Below are positions 42,715 through 51,563 of a DNA stretch of 64,000 nt, piece by piece. Within the stretch, counting starts at the first letter, position 1; every line of letters begins with the position of its first letter. The notes under the pieces are model-generated. The model had not been told where the DNA came from, did no database searches, and worked only from the letters and a program-made list of their open reading frames with translations. Where the stretch lies: NCBI GenBank assembly GCA_965230185.1, contig OZ245995.1, positions 5,456,001 through 5,520,000 on the forward strand, written 5' to 3'. Both the position numbers and the translations under genes were made by a program. The stretch is from Motiliproteus sp965230185 (GTDB lineage: Bacteria; Pseudomonadota; Gammaproteobacteria; Pseudomonadales; Balneatricaceae).

Positions 42715-44097
42715 TCAACACTCGATGACGTTGACGGCCAGCCCTCCGCGAGAGGTTTCTTTATATTTTTCAAGCATGTCCAGACCGGTGTCGCGCATGG
42801 TGCGGATCACCTTGTCCAGCGATACGAAGTGCTCGCCGTCGCCCCGCAGCGCCAGAGCCGCGGCGTTGATCGCCTTCAGCGCCGCCATCGCGTTGCGCTC
42901 GATACAGGGCACCTGCACCAGCCCGCCGATCGGATCGCAGGTCAGGCCCAGGTTGTGCTCCATACCGATCTCCGCGGCGTTCTCCACCTGTTCCGGAGTG
43001 CCGCCGGTGGCTTCCGCCAGTCCGGCCGCCGCCATCGCACAGGCCGAGCCCACCTCGCCCTGACAGCCCACTTCGGCCCCGGAGATCGAGGCGTTCTCCT
43101 TGAACAGGATGCCGATCGCCGCCGCCGTCAGCAGGAAGCGGATCACCCCCTCCTCGTCGGAGTTGGGGCAGAAGTTGTCGTAGTAGTGCAGCACCGCCGG
43201 GATGATGCCCGCCGCCCCGTTGGTGGGGGCAGTCACCATCCGCCCGCCGGCGGCGTTCTCTTCGTTGACCGCCAGCGCATACAGGTTGACCCAGTCCATG
43301 GCCCCCAGCGACGGCGTGATCATGTCCATGCGGGTGCGGTTCTTCAGCTCCCGGTGCAGGGAGGCGGCCCGACGTTTCACCTTCAGCCCGCCCGGCAGCA
43401 CGCCTTCGTTGTGAATACCGTTCTGCACGCACTCCTTCATCACCTGCCAGATCTGCAGAATGCCCTCGCGGACCTCCGCTTCACTGCGCCAGACCTGTTC
43501 GTTGGCCAGCATGATTTCGGCGATGGAGAGGCCGCTGTCTCTGCACATCTGCAGCAGTTGTTCCCCGGTCTTAAAGGGGTACGGTAACTTCGTACAGTCC
43601 TCGACGATACGATCGGCCCCCGCCGCTTCCTCGTCCACCACAAAACCGCCCCCCACCGAGTAATAGACCCGATGGCTGAGTTCGTTGCCCTCATTATCCC
43701 AGGCGGTGAAACTCATGCCGTTGGCATGAAACGGCAGCGATTCGGTGCGGTGGTAGATCAGATCCTCCGCCTCGTTAAAGGCAATGGGATGCTCGTCCAG
43801 CAGCCGCAGTTGGGACTGCCCGCAGATCGCCTCGGAACGCGGCACCACGATGGCCGGATCGATCTGCTCCGGCAGATGTCCTTCCAGTCCCAGTAAAACC
43901 GCGGGACCGGAACCGTGGCCCCTGCCGGTGGCCCCCAGCGAGCCGAACAGCTGTGACTGCACACGACTGACCCGTGACAGCAGTCCGTCGTCCTGCAGGG
44001 CGGTGGCGAACAGCTGCGCCGCCTTCATCGGCCCGACGGTGTGCGAGCTGGACGGACCGATGCCGATCTTCAGCATGTCAAAGATGCTAATAGCCAT
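42715..44097 (-). CDS. sdaA: L-serine ammonia-lyase, single-chain iron-sulfur type
   Basis: A 460-residue [4Fe-4S] L-serine dehydratase that converts serine to pyruvate and ammonia. It begins MAISIFDMLKIGIGPSSSHT, the family signature. An alpha-domain segment includes GSACAMAAAGLAEATGG and LGLTCDPIGGLVQVPCIERN, with cysteines for the cluster (E. coli SdaA is 454 residues). A single polypeptide rather than split alpha/beta chains fits gammaproteobacteria. It follows glyA by 64 bases and precedes soxB by 62, so serine made from glycine and one-carbon units is sent directly to pyruvate. Confidence 0.96.
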   Translation of the reverse strand: MAISIFDMLKIGIGPSSSHTVGPMKAAQLFATALQDDGLLSRVSRVQSQLFGSLGATGRGHGSGPAVLLGLEGHLPEQIDPAIVVPRSEAICGQSQLRLLDEHPIAFNEAEDLIYHRTESLPFHANGMSFTAWDNEGNELSHRVYYSVGGGFVVDEEAAGADRIVEDCTKLPYPFKTGEQLLQMCRDSGLSIAEIMLANEQVWRSEAEVREGILQIWQVMKECVQNGIHNEGVLPGGLKVKRRAASLHRELKNRTRMDMITPSLGAMDWVNLYALAVNEENAAGGRMVTAPTNGAAGIIPAVLHYYDNFCPNSDEEGVIRFLLTAAAIGILFKENASISGAEVGCQGEVGSACAMAAAGLAEATGGTPEQVENAAEIGMEHNLGLTCDPIGGLVQVPCIERNAMAALKAINAAALALRGDGEHFVSLDKVIRTMRDTGLDMLEKYKETSRGGLAVNVIEC

Positions 44098-44161
44098 ATC
44101 GATAACCTCGTGTTACCGGGCGGTGCCGGTGGCGCCGCCCGTACAGACCTGTGAATCGGGT

Positions 44162-45421
44162 TTATCGATAAACCGGATAATCGGCGCAGAGTCCGTGCAC
44201 CTTCTCCTTCACCTCGGCAATGGCGGCTTCGGCATCGCCCGCCTGCATCGCATCGAGGATATCGGCGATCCAGCCGGTCAGTTCGGCGCACTGTTCTTCT
44301 TTCAGGCCGCGGGTGGTGATCACCGGCGAGCCGATCCGCAGCCCGGAGGTGACGAAGGGCGACTGCGGATCGTTGGGAACCGCGTTCTTGTTGACGGTGA
44401 TGGAGGCACGCCCCAGCGCCGCATCGGCGTCCTTACCGGTCAGCCCCTGCTTGATCAGGCTGAGCAGGAACAGGTGGTTGTCGGTGCCGCCGGAGACCAC
44501 GTCGTAGCCCCGCTCGATAAAGACCTTCGCCATGGCGTCGGCGTTCTTCACCACCTGGGCCTGGTACTCTTTGAAGGCCGGATCCAGCGCTTCTTTGAAG
44601 GCCACGGCCTTGGCGGCGATCACATGCATCAGCGGGCCGCCCTGGCCACCGGGGAAGACCGCGGAGTTGAGCTTCTTCTCCAGCTCGGCGTTGGCACGGG
44701 CCAGAATCAGGCCGCCACGGGGACCGCGCAGGGTCTTGTGGGTGGTGGTGGTCACCACGTCGGCGTACGGCATCGGATTGGGATACAGGCCGGCGGCCAC
44801 CAGCCCGGCGACGTGGGCCATGTCGACGAACAGGTAAGCGCCGACGGCATCGGCGATCTCGCGGAAGCGGGCCCAGTCCACCACCCGGGAGTAGGCGGAG
44901 AAACCGGCGACGATCATCTTCGGCTGGTGTTCTTTAGCCAGTGCTTCCACCTGGGCGTAATCGATCTCACCGGCATCGGTCAGGCCGTACTGGACGGCGT
45001 TGTAGATCTTGCCGGAGAAGTTGACGTGGGAGCCGTGGGTCAGGTGACCGCCGTGGGCCAGACTCATGCCCAGCACGGTCTCGCCGGGCTGCACCAGCGC
45101 CATATAGACGGCGGCGTTGGCCTGGGAACCGGAGTGGGGCTGAACGTTGGCGTAGTCGGCGCCGAACAGTTCTTTGGCCCGATCGATGGCCAGCTGTTCG
45201 ACCACATCGACGTGTTCACAGCCGCCGTAGTAACGTTTTTCGGGGTAACCTTCGGCATACTTGTTGGTGAGCTGGGAGCCCTGGGCTTCCATCACCCGGG
45301 GGCTGGTGTAGTTCTCAGAAGCGATCAGTTCGATATGTGCTTCCTGACGATCCGCCTCCTGCTGCATCGCAGTCCAGAGTGCTTCGTCGTAATTCTGGAT
45401 ATTGTCACCCTTACTGAACAT
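44162..45421 (-). CDS. glyA: Serine hydroxymethyltransferase
   Basis: A 419-residue PLP enzyme interconverting serine and glycine with tetrahydrofolate. It shows IELIASENYTSPRVMEAQGS, YYGGCEHVDVVEQLAIDRAK, HSGSQANAAVYMAL, and the PLP-lysine segment VVTTTTHKTLRGPRGGL near residue 230. Length matches bacterial GlyA (417-420). Its position at the head of sdaA-soxBDAG-purU suggests a catabolic paralogue dedicated to sarcosine carbon, distinct from a housekeeping copy that should lie elsewhere. The leader of about 500 bases before the divergent regulator contains alternative hairpins and a direct repeat. Confidence 0.97.
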   Translation of the reverse strand: MFSKGDNIQNYDEALWTAMQQEADRQEAHIELIASENYTSPRVMEAQGSQLTNKYAEGYPEKRYYGGCEHVDVVEQLAIDRAKELFGADYANVQPHSGSQANAAVYMALVQPGETVLGMSLAHGGHLTHGSHVNFSGKIYNAVQYGLTDAGEIDYAQVEALAKEHQPKMIVAGFSAYSRVVDWARFREIADAVGAYLFVDMAHVAGLVAAGLYPNPMPYADVVTTTTHKTLRGPRGGLILARANAELEKKLNSAVFPGGQGGPLMHVIAAKAVAFKEALDPAFKEYQAQVVKNADAMAKVFIERGYDVVSGGTDNHLFLLSLIKQGLTGKDADAALGRASITVNKNAVPNDPQSPFVTSGLRIGSPVITTRGLKEEQCAELTGWIADILDAMQAGDAEAAIAEVKEKVHGLCADYPVYR

Positions 45422-45499
45422 TGTTTTTATTCTCCTTGCCGGTTGCGCAGAACTGCCCGGTCAGATTGATAACACCTGCGACCAGCCGATTAACGTTGC

Positions 45500-45541
45500 C
45501 GCAGAACTTTCAAAGCCTCTGAAAGCCCCGCTCTGCGCGGG
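45500..45541 (-). promoter_or_regulatory. Mutually exclusive hairpins in glyA leader
   Basis: CGCAGA (45500-45505) can pair with TCTGCG (45532-45537), nested around CTTTCA (45507-45512) / TGAAAG (45520-45525). The alternative CCCGC (45527-45531) / GCGGG (45537-45541) would disrupt the outer stem. It lies about 80 bases upstream of the glyA start. It does not match the glycine riboswitch consensus. The rest of 45422-45789 has no gene. Confidence 0.25.
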
Positions 45542-45789
45542 ATCTGTTTATTCAGGGGCATCTCAGCATGGTTCCATAGTAATGACTGAATCGGGCCGAC
45601 AGCTGTTTGTCAGCGACCGTATGCATCGGATTTGCGACAGCCCTCACCGGCAACTGTGTATATGCGACGGTCGAATTTCAGGGCCATATCTGCAGAGATT
45701 CAGAGGTTTATCGGCGATAACCAGCGGCTATCGGTAGCGAACGGTCGATAAACTGGCGACATCCTGAAATCGTGCATTGTTGTCATAAT

Positions 45790-45809
45790 ATGTAAACACC
45801 ATGTAAACA
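45790..45809. promoter_or_regulatory. Tandem direct repeat ATGTAAACA, 11-base period
   Basis: ATGTAAACA occurs at 45790-45798 and again at 45801-45809, so the repeats start 11 bases apart, the spacing used by OmpR/PhoB-class dimers. It lies 112 bases upstream of the OmpR-type regulator gene and in the shared divergent region with glyA. It is a candidate binding site for that regulator. Confidence 0.5.
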
Positions 45810-45920
45810 GCTCTTGCCCATAAGCGACCGTAGCGCTAGGTTTAAAGGCACTATAAGAAACGCAGACAGCGCCGGGCTGAACCGCCCGTCGCACCACTCT
45901 ATACGCAGGTGCACCCTGTT

Positions 45921-46649
45921 ATGCACGCAGACGCGAAGATCCTGGTTGTCGACGATGAGCAGCTCACTCGTCAGTGCCTGAGCAGCTATTTTGAGGAGGA
46001 AGGCTATCGGGTATTCTGTGCCGAAACCGCCGAACAGGCGGAAGCGATTCTGCGCGGTGAGGCTATCGACGTTATCCTGCTGGATATCCGCCTGCCCGGA
46101 AAGGACGGGCTGACCCTGACCCGGGAACTGCGGATCCACTCCGAAGTGGGCATTATCCTGGTCACCGGCCGTCAGGACGAGGTAGATCGGCTGATCGGGC
46201 TGGAATGCGGCGCCGACGAGTATGTCACCAAGCCCTTTAATCCCAGGGAGATTCTCGCCCGCACCAAAAACCTGGTACGGCGAGTCCGCCATTGCAGCAA
46301 TGCCCGCCCCACCGACGCACTGGATCACAGCTTTAAGACTTTCGAGCGCTGGAAGCTGAATCTGGACCGCCGCCAGCTGATCGATGAAAATCAGCAATCG
46401 ACTCAGCTGACCGAAGGGGAATTCCGGCTGCTCAACAGCCTGATGGATCATGCCGGCCAGGTGATGAGCCGGGAGCAGATCCTGGAACAGATACGCAACC
46501 GGGAATGGGTACCCAGCGACCGCACCGTCGATGTACTGGTGGGTCGATTGCGGCGTAAGCTCGGTGACGATCCGGCGAACCCTCAGCTGATACTGACGGT
46601 CCATGGCGCCGGCTATCTGTTTACCCCCAGGCCTGCGGAGCTGGCATGA
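45921..46649 (+). CDS. OmpR/TorR-family response regulator
   Basis: A 242-residue regulator. The receiver domain (about residues 5-118) has acidic pocket DDE (11-13), phospho-acceptor Asp55 in ILLDIRLPG, the conserved Thr in LVTGR and Lys in VTKPFNPRE. A winged-helix DNA-binding domain (about 140-236) ends with VDVLVGRLRRKLGDDPANPQ and TVHGAGYLF. Start choice: ATG 45921 (MHADAKILVV); a GTG four codons earlier is possible. It overlaps the next gene by four bases (ATGA) and leads a three-gene set with a binding protein and a hybrid kinase, like torR-torT-torS in composition. Probable target: itself and the divergent glyA-sox series (inferred). Confidence 0.93.
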   Translation: MHADAKILVVDDEQLTRQCLSSYFEEEGYRVFCAETAEQAEAILRGEAIDVILLDIRLPGKDGLTLTRELRIHSEVGIILVTGRQDEVDRLIGLECGADEYVTKPFNPREILARTKNLVRRVRHCSNARPTDALDHSFKTFERWKLNLDRRQLIDENQQSTQLTEGEFRLLNSLMDHAGQVMSREQILEQIRNREWVPSDRTVDVLVGRLRRKLGDDPANPQLILTVHGAGYLFTPRPAELA

Positions 46650-47416
46650 GGCGACTACGGCAACTGTTGCTATCGCTGTTACTGTTGCCCGCTCTGATTT
46701 CTTCCGCGGCCCAGGCCCGCACGCTGAAAGCCTGCGGCCACCCGTTCTACCCCCCGGTTTCCTGGATCAGTAATGGCCAGCTGGTCGGCCTGGCACCGGC
46801 GGTCACCCGGGAGCTTTTCCGGGAGCTGGGATACAACATCCGACTGAACGCCGGCAGCAACTGGAAACGCTGTCTGCTGGAGGTAGAACAGGGCAACGCC
46901 GATATTGTCGTCGCCGCCTACCGCATCGCCAGTCGCGAGCGCTATCTCAGTTACAGTGATCAGCACATCATCTCCGACAACGTCACCCTGTTTGTAAACC
47001 GGCAGCGGCCAATGCCTTTCAGCCGGCTGGAAGATCTCCGTGGTAAAACCGTAGGGCTGCTGCTGGGTGACAGTTTCGGTGATGATTTTGACCGTTTTAT
47101 CCATCTTAACGGCAATATCGAATACGTTTCCCGCGGCCGTCAGAATTTTGAAAAGCTGGCGCTGGGGCGCATCGACTATATGCCACTGGGCCAGCTCAGC
47201 GGCCGTCTGCAGAGCCGAAAACTGGGATTTCATGAACGGATAATGCCGTTGCAACAGGTCATCACCACCGAGTACTACTATCTGGCGGTAGGTCGGGACA
47301 GCGGTCTTCAGCAACACCTGCCCCGTATCAACAGCCGCCTGAACCAGATGCATCGGGATGGCACCATGCGCCGGTTGACCGAGCAGTACAGCCAGCAGTA
47401 TCTCGATGCGCCCTGA
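46646..47416 (+). CDS. Periplasmic binding protein, probable sensor partner of hybrid kinase
   Basis: A 256-residue secreted SBP_bac_3-like protein. Signal peptide MRRLRQLLLSLLLLPALISS, cleavage near AQA; then KACGHPFYPPVSWISNGQLV (ligand-entrance segment), ADIVVAAYRIASRERYLSYS, GLLLGDSFGDDFDRFIHLNG and the C-terminal LNQMHRDGTMRRLTEQYSQQ. Translationally coupled to the regulator (ATGA) and 46 bases before the hybrid kinase, with no permease, so it most likely presents a ligand to the kinase sensor domain. The true TorT is of another binding-protein fold, so this is analogous, not orthologous. Confidence 0.88.
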   Translation: MRRLRQLLLSLLLLPALISSAAQARTLKACGHPFYPPVSWISNGQLVGLAPAVTRELFRELGYNIRLNAGSNWKRCLLEVEQGNADIVVAAYRIASRERYLSYSDQHIISDNVTLFVNRQRPMPFSRLEDLRGKTVGLLLGDSFGDDFDRFIHLNGNIEYVSRGRQNFEKLALGRIDYMPLGQLSGRLQSRKLGFHERIMPLQQVITTEYYYLAVGRDSGLQQHLPRINSRLNQMHRDGTMRRLTEQYSQQYLDAP

Positions 47417-47462
47417 TCAGCCCCAACAACCTGTCATATCCTGAACAACCGGAAGCATCGTT

Positions 47463-49829
47463 ATGAGCCAGCCTTCCTTTCGCCGATTACGCAATCTGGC
47501 ACACTATCCCCGGGATCATCCGCTGGGTTACCGGATGATGATCTATGTCATCGCCTGCAGCTTTATTTTCATTCTGATCTCCACCGCCCTGCAGCTGACT
47601 CTGGATTACCGACGTGAACTGCGTGCTGTCGACCAGCAGACTGAACTGATCCGCAGCAGCTATCTGGCCAGTCTGGCGAAGAGTCTCTGGGATCTGGACC
47701 GCTCCCAGATCGAACTGCAGCTGAAAGGCATACAAAGCCTGCCGGACGTCATGTTCCTGACCCTGGAGTACAGTGACTCCAGAGGCTCGGCGGCGGTGCC
47801 CGCCGGTCAGCCACCCGCGGAAGATCACCATATCCGTCAGCAGAACTTCAACCTGATCCACACCACCGCCAGCCAGCAGCAGCGCCCACTGGGCCGATTG
47901 CAGGTGACCTTCGACCTGCAGGCGCTCTACCAGCGAGTCTGGCAGACCGGCCTGAATATTCTGCTGAATCAGACTCTGCTGGTGCTGCTGATCATGGTGA
48001 TGATTCTGGTGATCTTTCAGCGCCAGATCACCCGCCATCTGGAGACCATGGCCAATTACAGCCGCCGCATCGGCGCCGGCGAGCTGGAACACGGGCTGCA
48101 ACTTGATCGACGCAGCCCCCCCCGCCCCGATGAGCTGGACCAGCTGGCATCGGCCCTCAACGAGATGCGCCAGGCGATCCGTCTGGATATCCATCGCCGG
48201 GATCAGGAGCAGCAGGCTCTACGCTACAATCGCGATCAGCTGCAGCAGATGGTGGAACGGCGCACCCGCAGTCTGCAGCGGGCCAAGGAGGCCGCCGAAG
48301 ACGCCAGCAACGCCAAATCGCAATTTCTCTCCACCATGAGCCACGAGATCCGCACCCCGATGAACGGCATGCTGGGGATGATCCAGTTGCTGGAAAAAAG
48401 CGAACTCAGCACCGATCAGCGCAAGCATATGCGGGTGCTCCACGACGCCACCGACGCCCTGCTGGAGACCTTCGACCATGTGCTGCAGTACGGTCGGCTG
48501 GCGGAGGGTGCCGGTACCACCGGTGCCACCCACTTCCTGCTGCCTGAAATGCTCAACAACCTGATCACCCTGATGACTCCCGGCGCCGACAGGAAGCAGC
48601 TTCAGCTCAGCCTCAACTACGATCCGAGCATCGACGACAGCTGTTTCGGTGATGCCGGCAGCCTGCGCCAGATTCTCACCAATCTGCTGGCCAACGCCAT
48701 CAAATTTACCGACAGTGGCTTTGTGAAACTGCAGGTACGGCTGATCGATCGCGGGCAGACCGGAGAACAGCAGCGGCAGCATCTGCGCTTTGAAGTGCAG
48801 GATTCCGGCATCGGTATCGAGCCCCATCTGCAGCAACATATCTTCGATCGCTTTACCCAGGCCGATGAAAGCATCACCCGCCGCTTTGGCGGAACCGGAC
48901 TGGGGCTGGCCATCTGTAAAGAGCTGGCTTCCGCCCTCGGCGGTGAGATCGGGTTGATCAGCAAACCCGGGAACGGCAGCCGGTTCTGGCTGGAACTGCC
49001 GCTTACTGTCGAAGCCGGAGAGTCCACGCCTGCCAGTACCGATATTCCGGCGGTACCACCCCGGCAGATCCTGCTGGTGGAAGATATGGAGATTAATCAG
49101 CAGGTGGTCACCGGCCTGCTGCAACAGCATCATCACCGGGTCACCGTTGCCGAAAACGGACAACAGGCACTGGCGCTGAGTCGCCGACAGAAGTTCGATC
49201 TGATTCTGATGGATATGCACCTGCCAGGTCTCAGCGGCCTGGAGATCAGCCAGCAATTGCGGACTGACAACCACAACCCTAACGACAACACCCCCATTGC
49301 AGCATTGACCGCCAGTGTTCGGCCGGAAGATATCCATCGCTATCTGGAGGCCGGGCTCTGTAGTTTAATCGCCAAACCGGTCAGAGAAGCCCAGTTGCTG
49401 CAGGTTATCGCCGATCACAGCAGCCAGCCCTCACTGGTTAATCCATCATCGGTCAGCCGGGATGCGCCACTGGTGGATGATTCGGTACTGAGTGTCCACC
49501 GGCAGATGCTGGGCGAACAGAAGCTGGCTGAGCTGATGCGCGGTTTCCATGAGGTTTATGACGAACTCTGGCCAGCTCTGCAGCAGAGCCTGAAGGATGG
49601 GGACCGCTATGGTTGCGTTGAAATTGCTCATAAACTGGCCGGTGCCTGCGATACCCTGGGCTTCGCCCGCGCCAGCCGTCTGTTACGAGAGCTGGAGCAT
49701 AGCGCGGAAGCTGGCGAGGCAGCGCTTCCTGAACGACCGGAAAAGCAGGTGGCAGAAGTGATGGAGCAGACCTGCAGAGCCGCCTCAGAAATGACCGGGG
49801 AGCGGCCCCCCGGCGAGCGCCCGGGCTGA
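47463..49829 (+). CDS. Hybrid sensor histidine kinase with receiver and HPt domains
   Basis: A 788-residue membrane kinase. TM1 about residues 25-47, periplasmic domain about 48-165, TM2 about 167-187, HAMP about 188-242, coiled coil, HisKA with His294 in FLSTMSHEIRTPMNG, HATPase (N box NLLANAIKF, G boxes DSGIGI and GGTGLGLAI), receiver domain with Asp584 in LILMDMHLPG, and a C-terminal HPt domain with His723 in EIAHKLAGACDTLGF. The complete relay His294-Asp584-His723 would pass phosphate to Asp55 of the regulator two genes upstream. The small periplasmic region fits docking of the preceding binding protein. A TorS-like design, ligand unknown. Confidence 0.94.
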   Translation: MSQPSFRRLRNLAHYPRDHPLGYRMMIYVIACSFIFILISTALQLTLDYRRELRAVDQQTELIRSSYLASLAKSLWDLDRSQIELQLKGIQSLPDVMFLTLEYSDSRGSAAVPAGQPPAEDHHIRQQNFNLIHTTASQQQRPLGRLQVTFDLQALYQRVWQTGLNILLNQTLLVLLIMVMILVIFQRQITRHLETMANYSRRIGAGELEHGLQLDRRSPPRPDELDQLASALNEMRQAIRLDIHRRDQEQQALRYNRDQLQQMVERRTRSLQRAKEAAEDASNAKSQFLSTMSHEIRTPMNGMLGMIQLLEKSELSTDQRKHMRVLHDATDALLETFDHVLQYGRLAEGAGTTGATHFLLPEMLNNLITLMTPGADRKQLQLSLNYDPSIDDSCFGDAGSLRQILTNLLANAIKFTDSGFVKLQVRLIDRGQTGEQQRQHLRFEVQDSGIGIEPHLQQHIFDRFTQADESITRRFGGTGLGLAICKELASALGGEIGLISKPGNGSRFWLELPLTVEAGESTPASTDIPAVPPRQILLVEDMEINQQVVTGLLQQHHHRVTVAENGQQALALSRRQKFDLILMDMHLPGLSGLEISQQLRTDNHNPNDNTPIAALTASVRPEDIHRYLEAGLCSLIAKPVREAQLLQVIADHSSQPSLVNPSSVSRDAPLVDDSVLSVHRQMLGEQKLAELMRGFHEVYDELWPALQQSLKDGDRYGCVEIAHKLAGACDTLGFARASRLLRELEHSAEAGEAALPERPEKQVAEVMEQTCRAASEMTGERPPGERPG

Positions 49830-49852
49830 TACAGATAAGACCAGGATTCAGG

Positions 49853-50281
49853 TCAGGCGGAAAGCGCCGGCGATAGCGGCGCATTCGACTCAGGCATCCT
49901 GACATCGACCGGGTAGGGCATCAGGGCCTCCCGAATTTCTGCGACAATCTGTTCAAGGGGATAGATGGTAGAAAAAGCGGCCTGTGCCCGCTCCAGGGTA
50001 TGGTTAACGCCGCTGGACCAGCCCAGTGATAATCTGCCGTTGAGACCGTTCAGCTCCAGATAAGCCGCATGCTGGAGATCCCGGGAGCTGCCATGGCGGT
50101 TGGCAATCACCGAAATGTTGATTCTGAAGCGATCACTGTCCTGTTCAATCAGCTGGACCAGAAACCGAAACTCCCACATAGCAACGTTTTCAGCAGTGAC
50201 CCACATATAATCGAAGCGAGTTTTCAGAATCTCTTCCAGCTCGCGGGGGCGGAGTTCAAGTCCATTGATAAGATCGTCCAT
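49853..50281 (-). CDS. Conserved-looking small soluble protein, unknown
   Basis: A 142-residue soluble protein with no signal peptide, membrane segment or motif that I recognise. It has an alternating alpha/beta character: MDDLINGLELRPRELEEIL, then a long beta-rich middle (FRFLVQLIEQDSDRFRINIS), and a conserved-looking C-terminal helix (LEQIVAEIREALMPYPVDV). GGGAGG before ATG 50281 supports translation. It ends 23 bases from the convergent hybrid-kinase stop codon. No functional inference is possible from context. Confidence 0.65.
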   Translation of the reverse strand: MDDLINGLELRPRELEEILKTRFDYMWVTAENVAMWEFRFLVQLIEQDSDRFRINISVIANRHGSSRDLQHAAYLELNGLNGRLSLGWSSGVNHTLERAQAAFSTIYPLEQIVAEIREALMPYPVDVRMPESNAPLSPALSA

Positions 50282-50913
50282 AATCGAACCTCCCGTTGAT
50301 CCTGCAATCTGAGCAGTCATATTACTTTATGCTCGGAGTATCTGTCGGGCCATAGGAGAAAATCCTAAATTGTGCAGATATCGATTCAGTCCCGGACAGG
50401 ATCAGGCCCGCTATAACTCCCCCGGGCCTCTGCGTGCCCGATCAGAGCCCACTGTCCGGTACTTGCATCCGGATCGGCCGCGATAAACAATGCCCATATG
50501 TCAGGATTGACCGGCCTGTCTCGCTGAACAGCGAGCCTTATGTCCGGAAAGGGATTTCTCCGGCCTTAATGAAAGTAAATCCCATCTGCAGATAGCCCTC
50601 AGCCGGCGGTGACAGTTCGCCCGGTGCTGAGTTTGTATTCAGATATTGCTGAAAGAGCCCTGTCAGATGAGTGCTGATGAACGGTTGTCGTTTTCCTCAG
50701 GCGCTGTAGTCGCGACCAGTACGCCGAGCCCTGCAATAAAGCTGGTGCCTGCAGACCGCATGGTCTGCGGGCCGAATACAGTACTGCTTACTGTTTTCGG
50801 CAATATAACCGGCCTGTTTCTGAATCGCCCCCGCCTACCGGCCGTGATGGGTATGATTAGTTACCGGTGAGGAATCTGGACAGCACTGTCACTCACAGAG
50901 GAACAGGGATCCC
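50282..50913. other. Intergenic region of 632 bases, no convincing gene
   Basis: An open frame at 50646-50870 (74 codons) lacks a good ribosome site or recognisable sequence, so I do not call it. The region has two small perfect hairpins: CTCGCTG/CAGCGAG at 50520-50535 and GCAGACC-GCAT-GGTCTGC at 50751-50768. The distal part should contain the promoter of the membrane gene at 50914. Confidence 0.4.
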
Positions 50914-51549
50914 ATGACAAAGACAGCACGACATAAAGCCCTGATTGCGTTCCTGACTCTGTCGGTGACGATCGCTGCCGTCGCCGGCTATCTGTACTGG
51001 GAATCGGCACTGATCTCACTGCTGGCCCTGCTGGCCTGGTCGAAAAAGCTGTTTACTCTAAGTGGCATATGGCTGCTGGTTAAGAAGCTGCCATTTATGC
51101 TGATCATCGGCGGCAAGAAACTGATTATCAAAGCGCTGGGCAGCCTGTTGCTGTTTTCGGTTCGAACCCGATTCCCACTGATCCGTACCATTATCCTCAG
51201 GCTGAAGCTGTGGACCCGCCGTATCCTGCAGCGAAGCCGCTATCACTGGAGCGATATGGAGCCCTGGGAGAAGGTAATTGTTTATGTTTCCTTTATCCCG
51301 CTGACCTGTGCAGCAGTGCTGATCCTGCTGCTGTTCGCCTTTGTGCCCCGCTACATCCGTAATCTGCTGATGCGAAAAGTTCAGGAATCAACCGCGGCAT
51401 CGGTCATCGACAGGGGATTCCCCGGCAAAGCACGGCAGGCAGTTGCCGAGGTTCACAGCAACGCAAAAAACAGGATCAGGGAGAAACTGATCCCGGAGCA
51501 CGATAAGGTTTCTTCCGACCGCGGCAACGGATCTGAAAAACAGTTATAG
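50914..51549 (+). CDS. Basic membrane protein, unknown
   Basis: A 211-residue protein with an N-terminal hydrophobic helix (ALIAFLTLSVTIAAVAGYLY), an adjoining hydrophobic stretch to about residue 75, and a further helix near 125-145 (VSFIPLTCAAVLILLLFAF). Between and after these are strongly basic segments (FPLIRTIILRLKLWTRRILQ). The hydrophilic C-terminal tail of about 55 residues is helical and charged. AGAGGAA before the ATG supports the start. I recognise no family. The basic membrane-proximal helices could contact lipid head groups. It ends 14 bases before the convergent stress-protein stop codon. Confidence 0.7.
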   Translation: MTKTARHKALIAFLTLSVTIAAVAGYLYWESALISLLALLAWSKKLFTLSGIWLLVKKLPFMLIIGGKKLIIKALGSLLLFSVRTRFPLIRTIILRLKLWTRRILQRSRYHWSDMEPWEKVIVYVSFIPLTCAAVLILLLFAFVPRYIRNLLMRKVQESTAASVIDRGFPGKARQAVAEVHSNAKNRIREKLIPEHDKVSSDRGNGSEKQL

Positions 51550-51563
51550 AAACACCGACGCAG

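Noticed and set aside
41879..43063. 394-codon plus-strand frame antisense to soxB/sdaA
   Set aside because: Spans the soxB-sdaA junction in antisense and resembles no protein family.
43784..45469. 561-codon plus-strand frame antisense to sdaA/glyA
   Set aside because: Shadow of two strongly assigned genes; composition typical of antisense GC-rich frames.
45422..45908. Glycine riboswitch before glyA
   Set aside because: No GGAGAG / GCACCGAAGGGGCAA-type elements or tandem aptamers could be found on the minus strand.
46646..49829. True TorT/TorS orthologues for TMAO sensing
   Set aside because: The binding protein is of the SBP_bac_3 type, not the TorT (sugar-binding-like) fold, and no TMAO reductase is present.
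50646..50870. 74-codon plus-strand frame in the 632-base gap
   Set aside because: No good ribosome site, no recognisable sequence and a hairpin inside it; left as intergenic.
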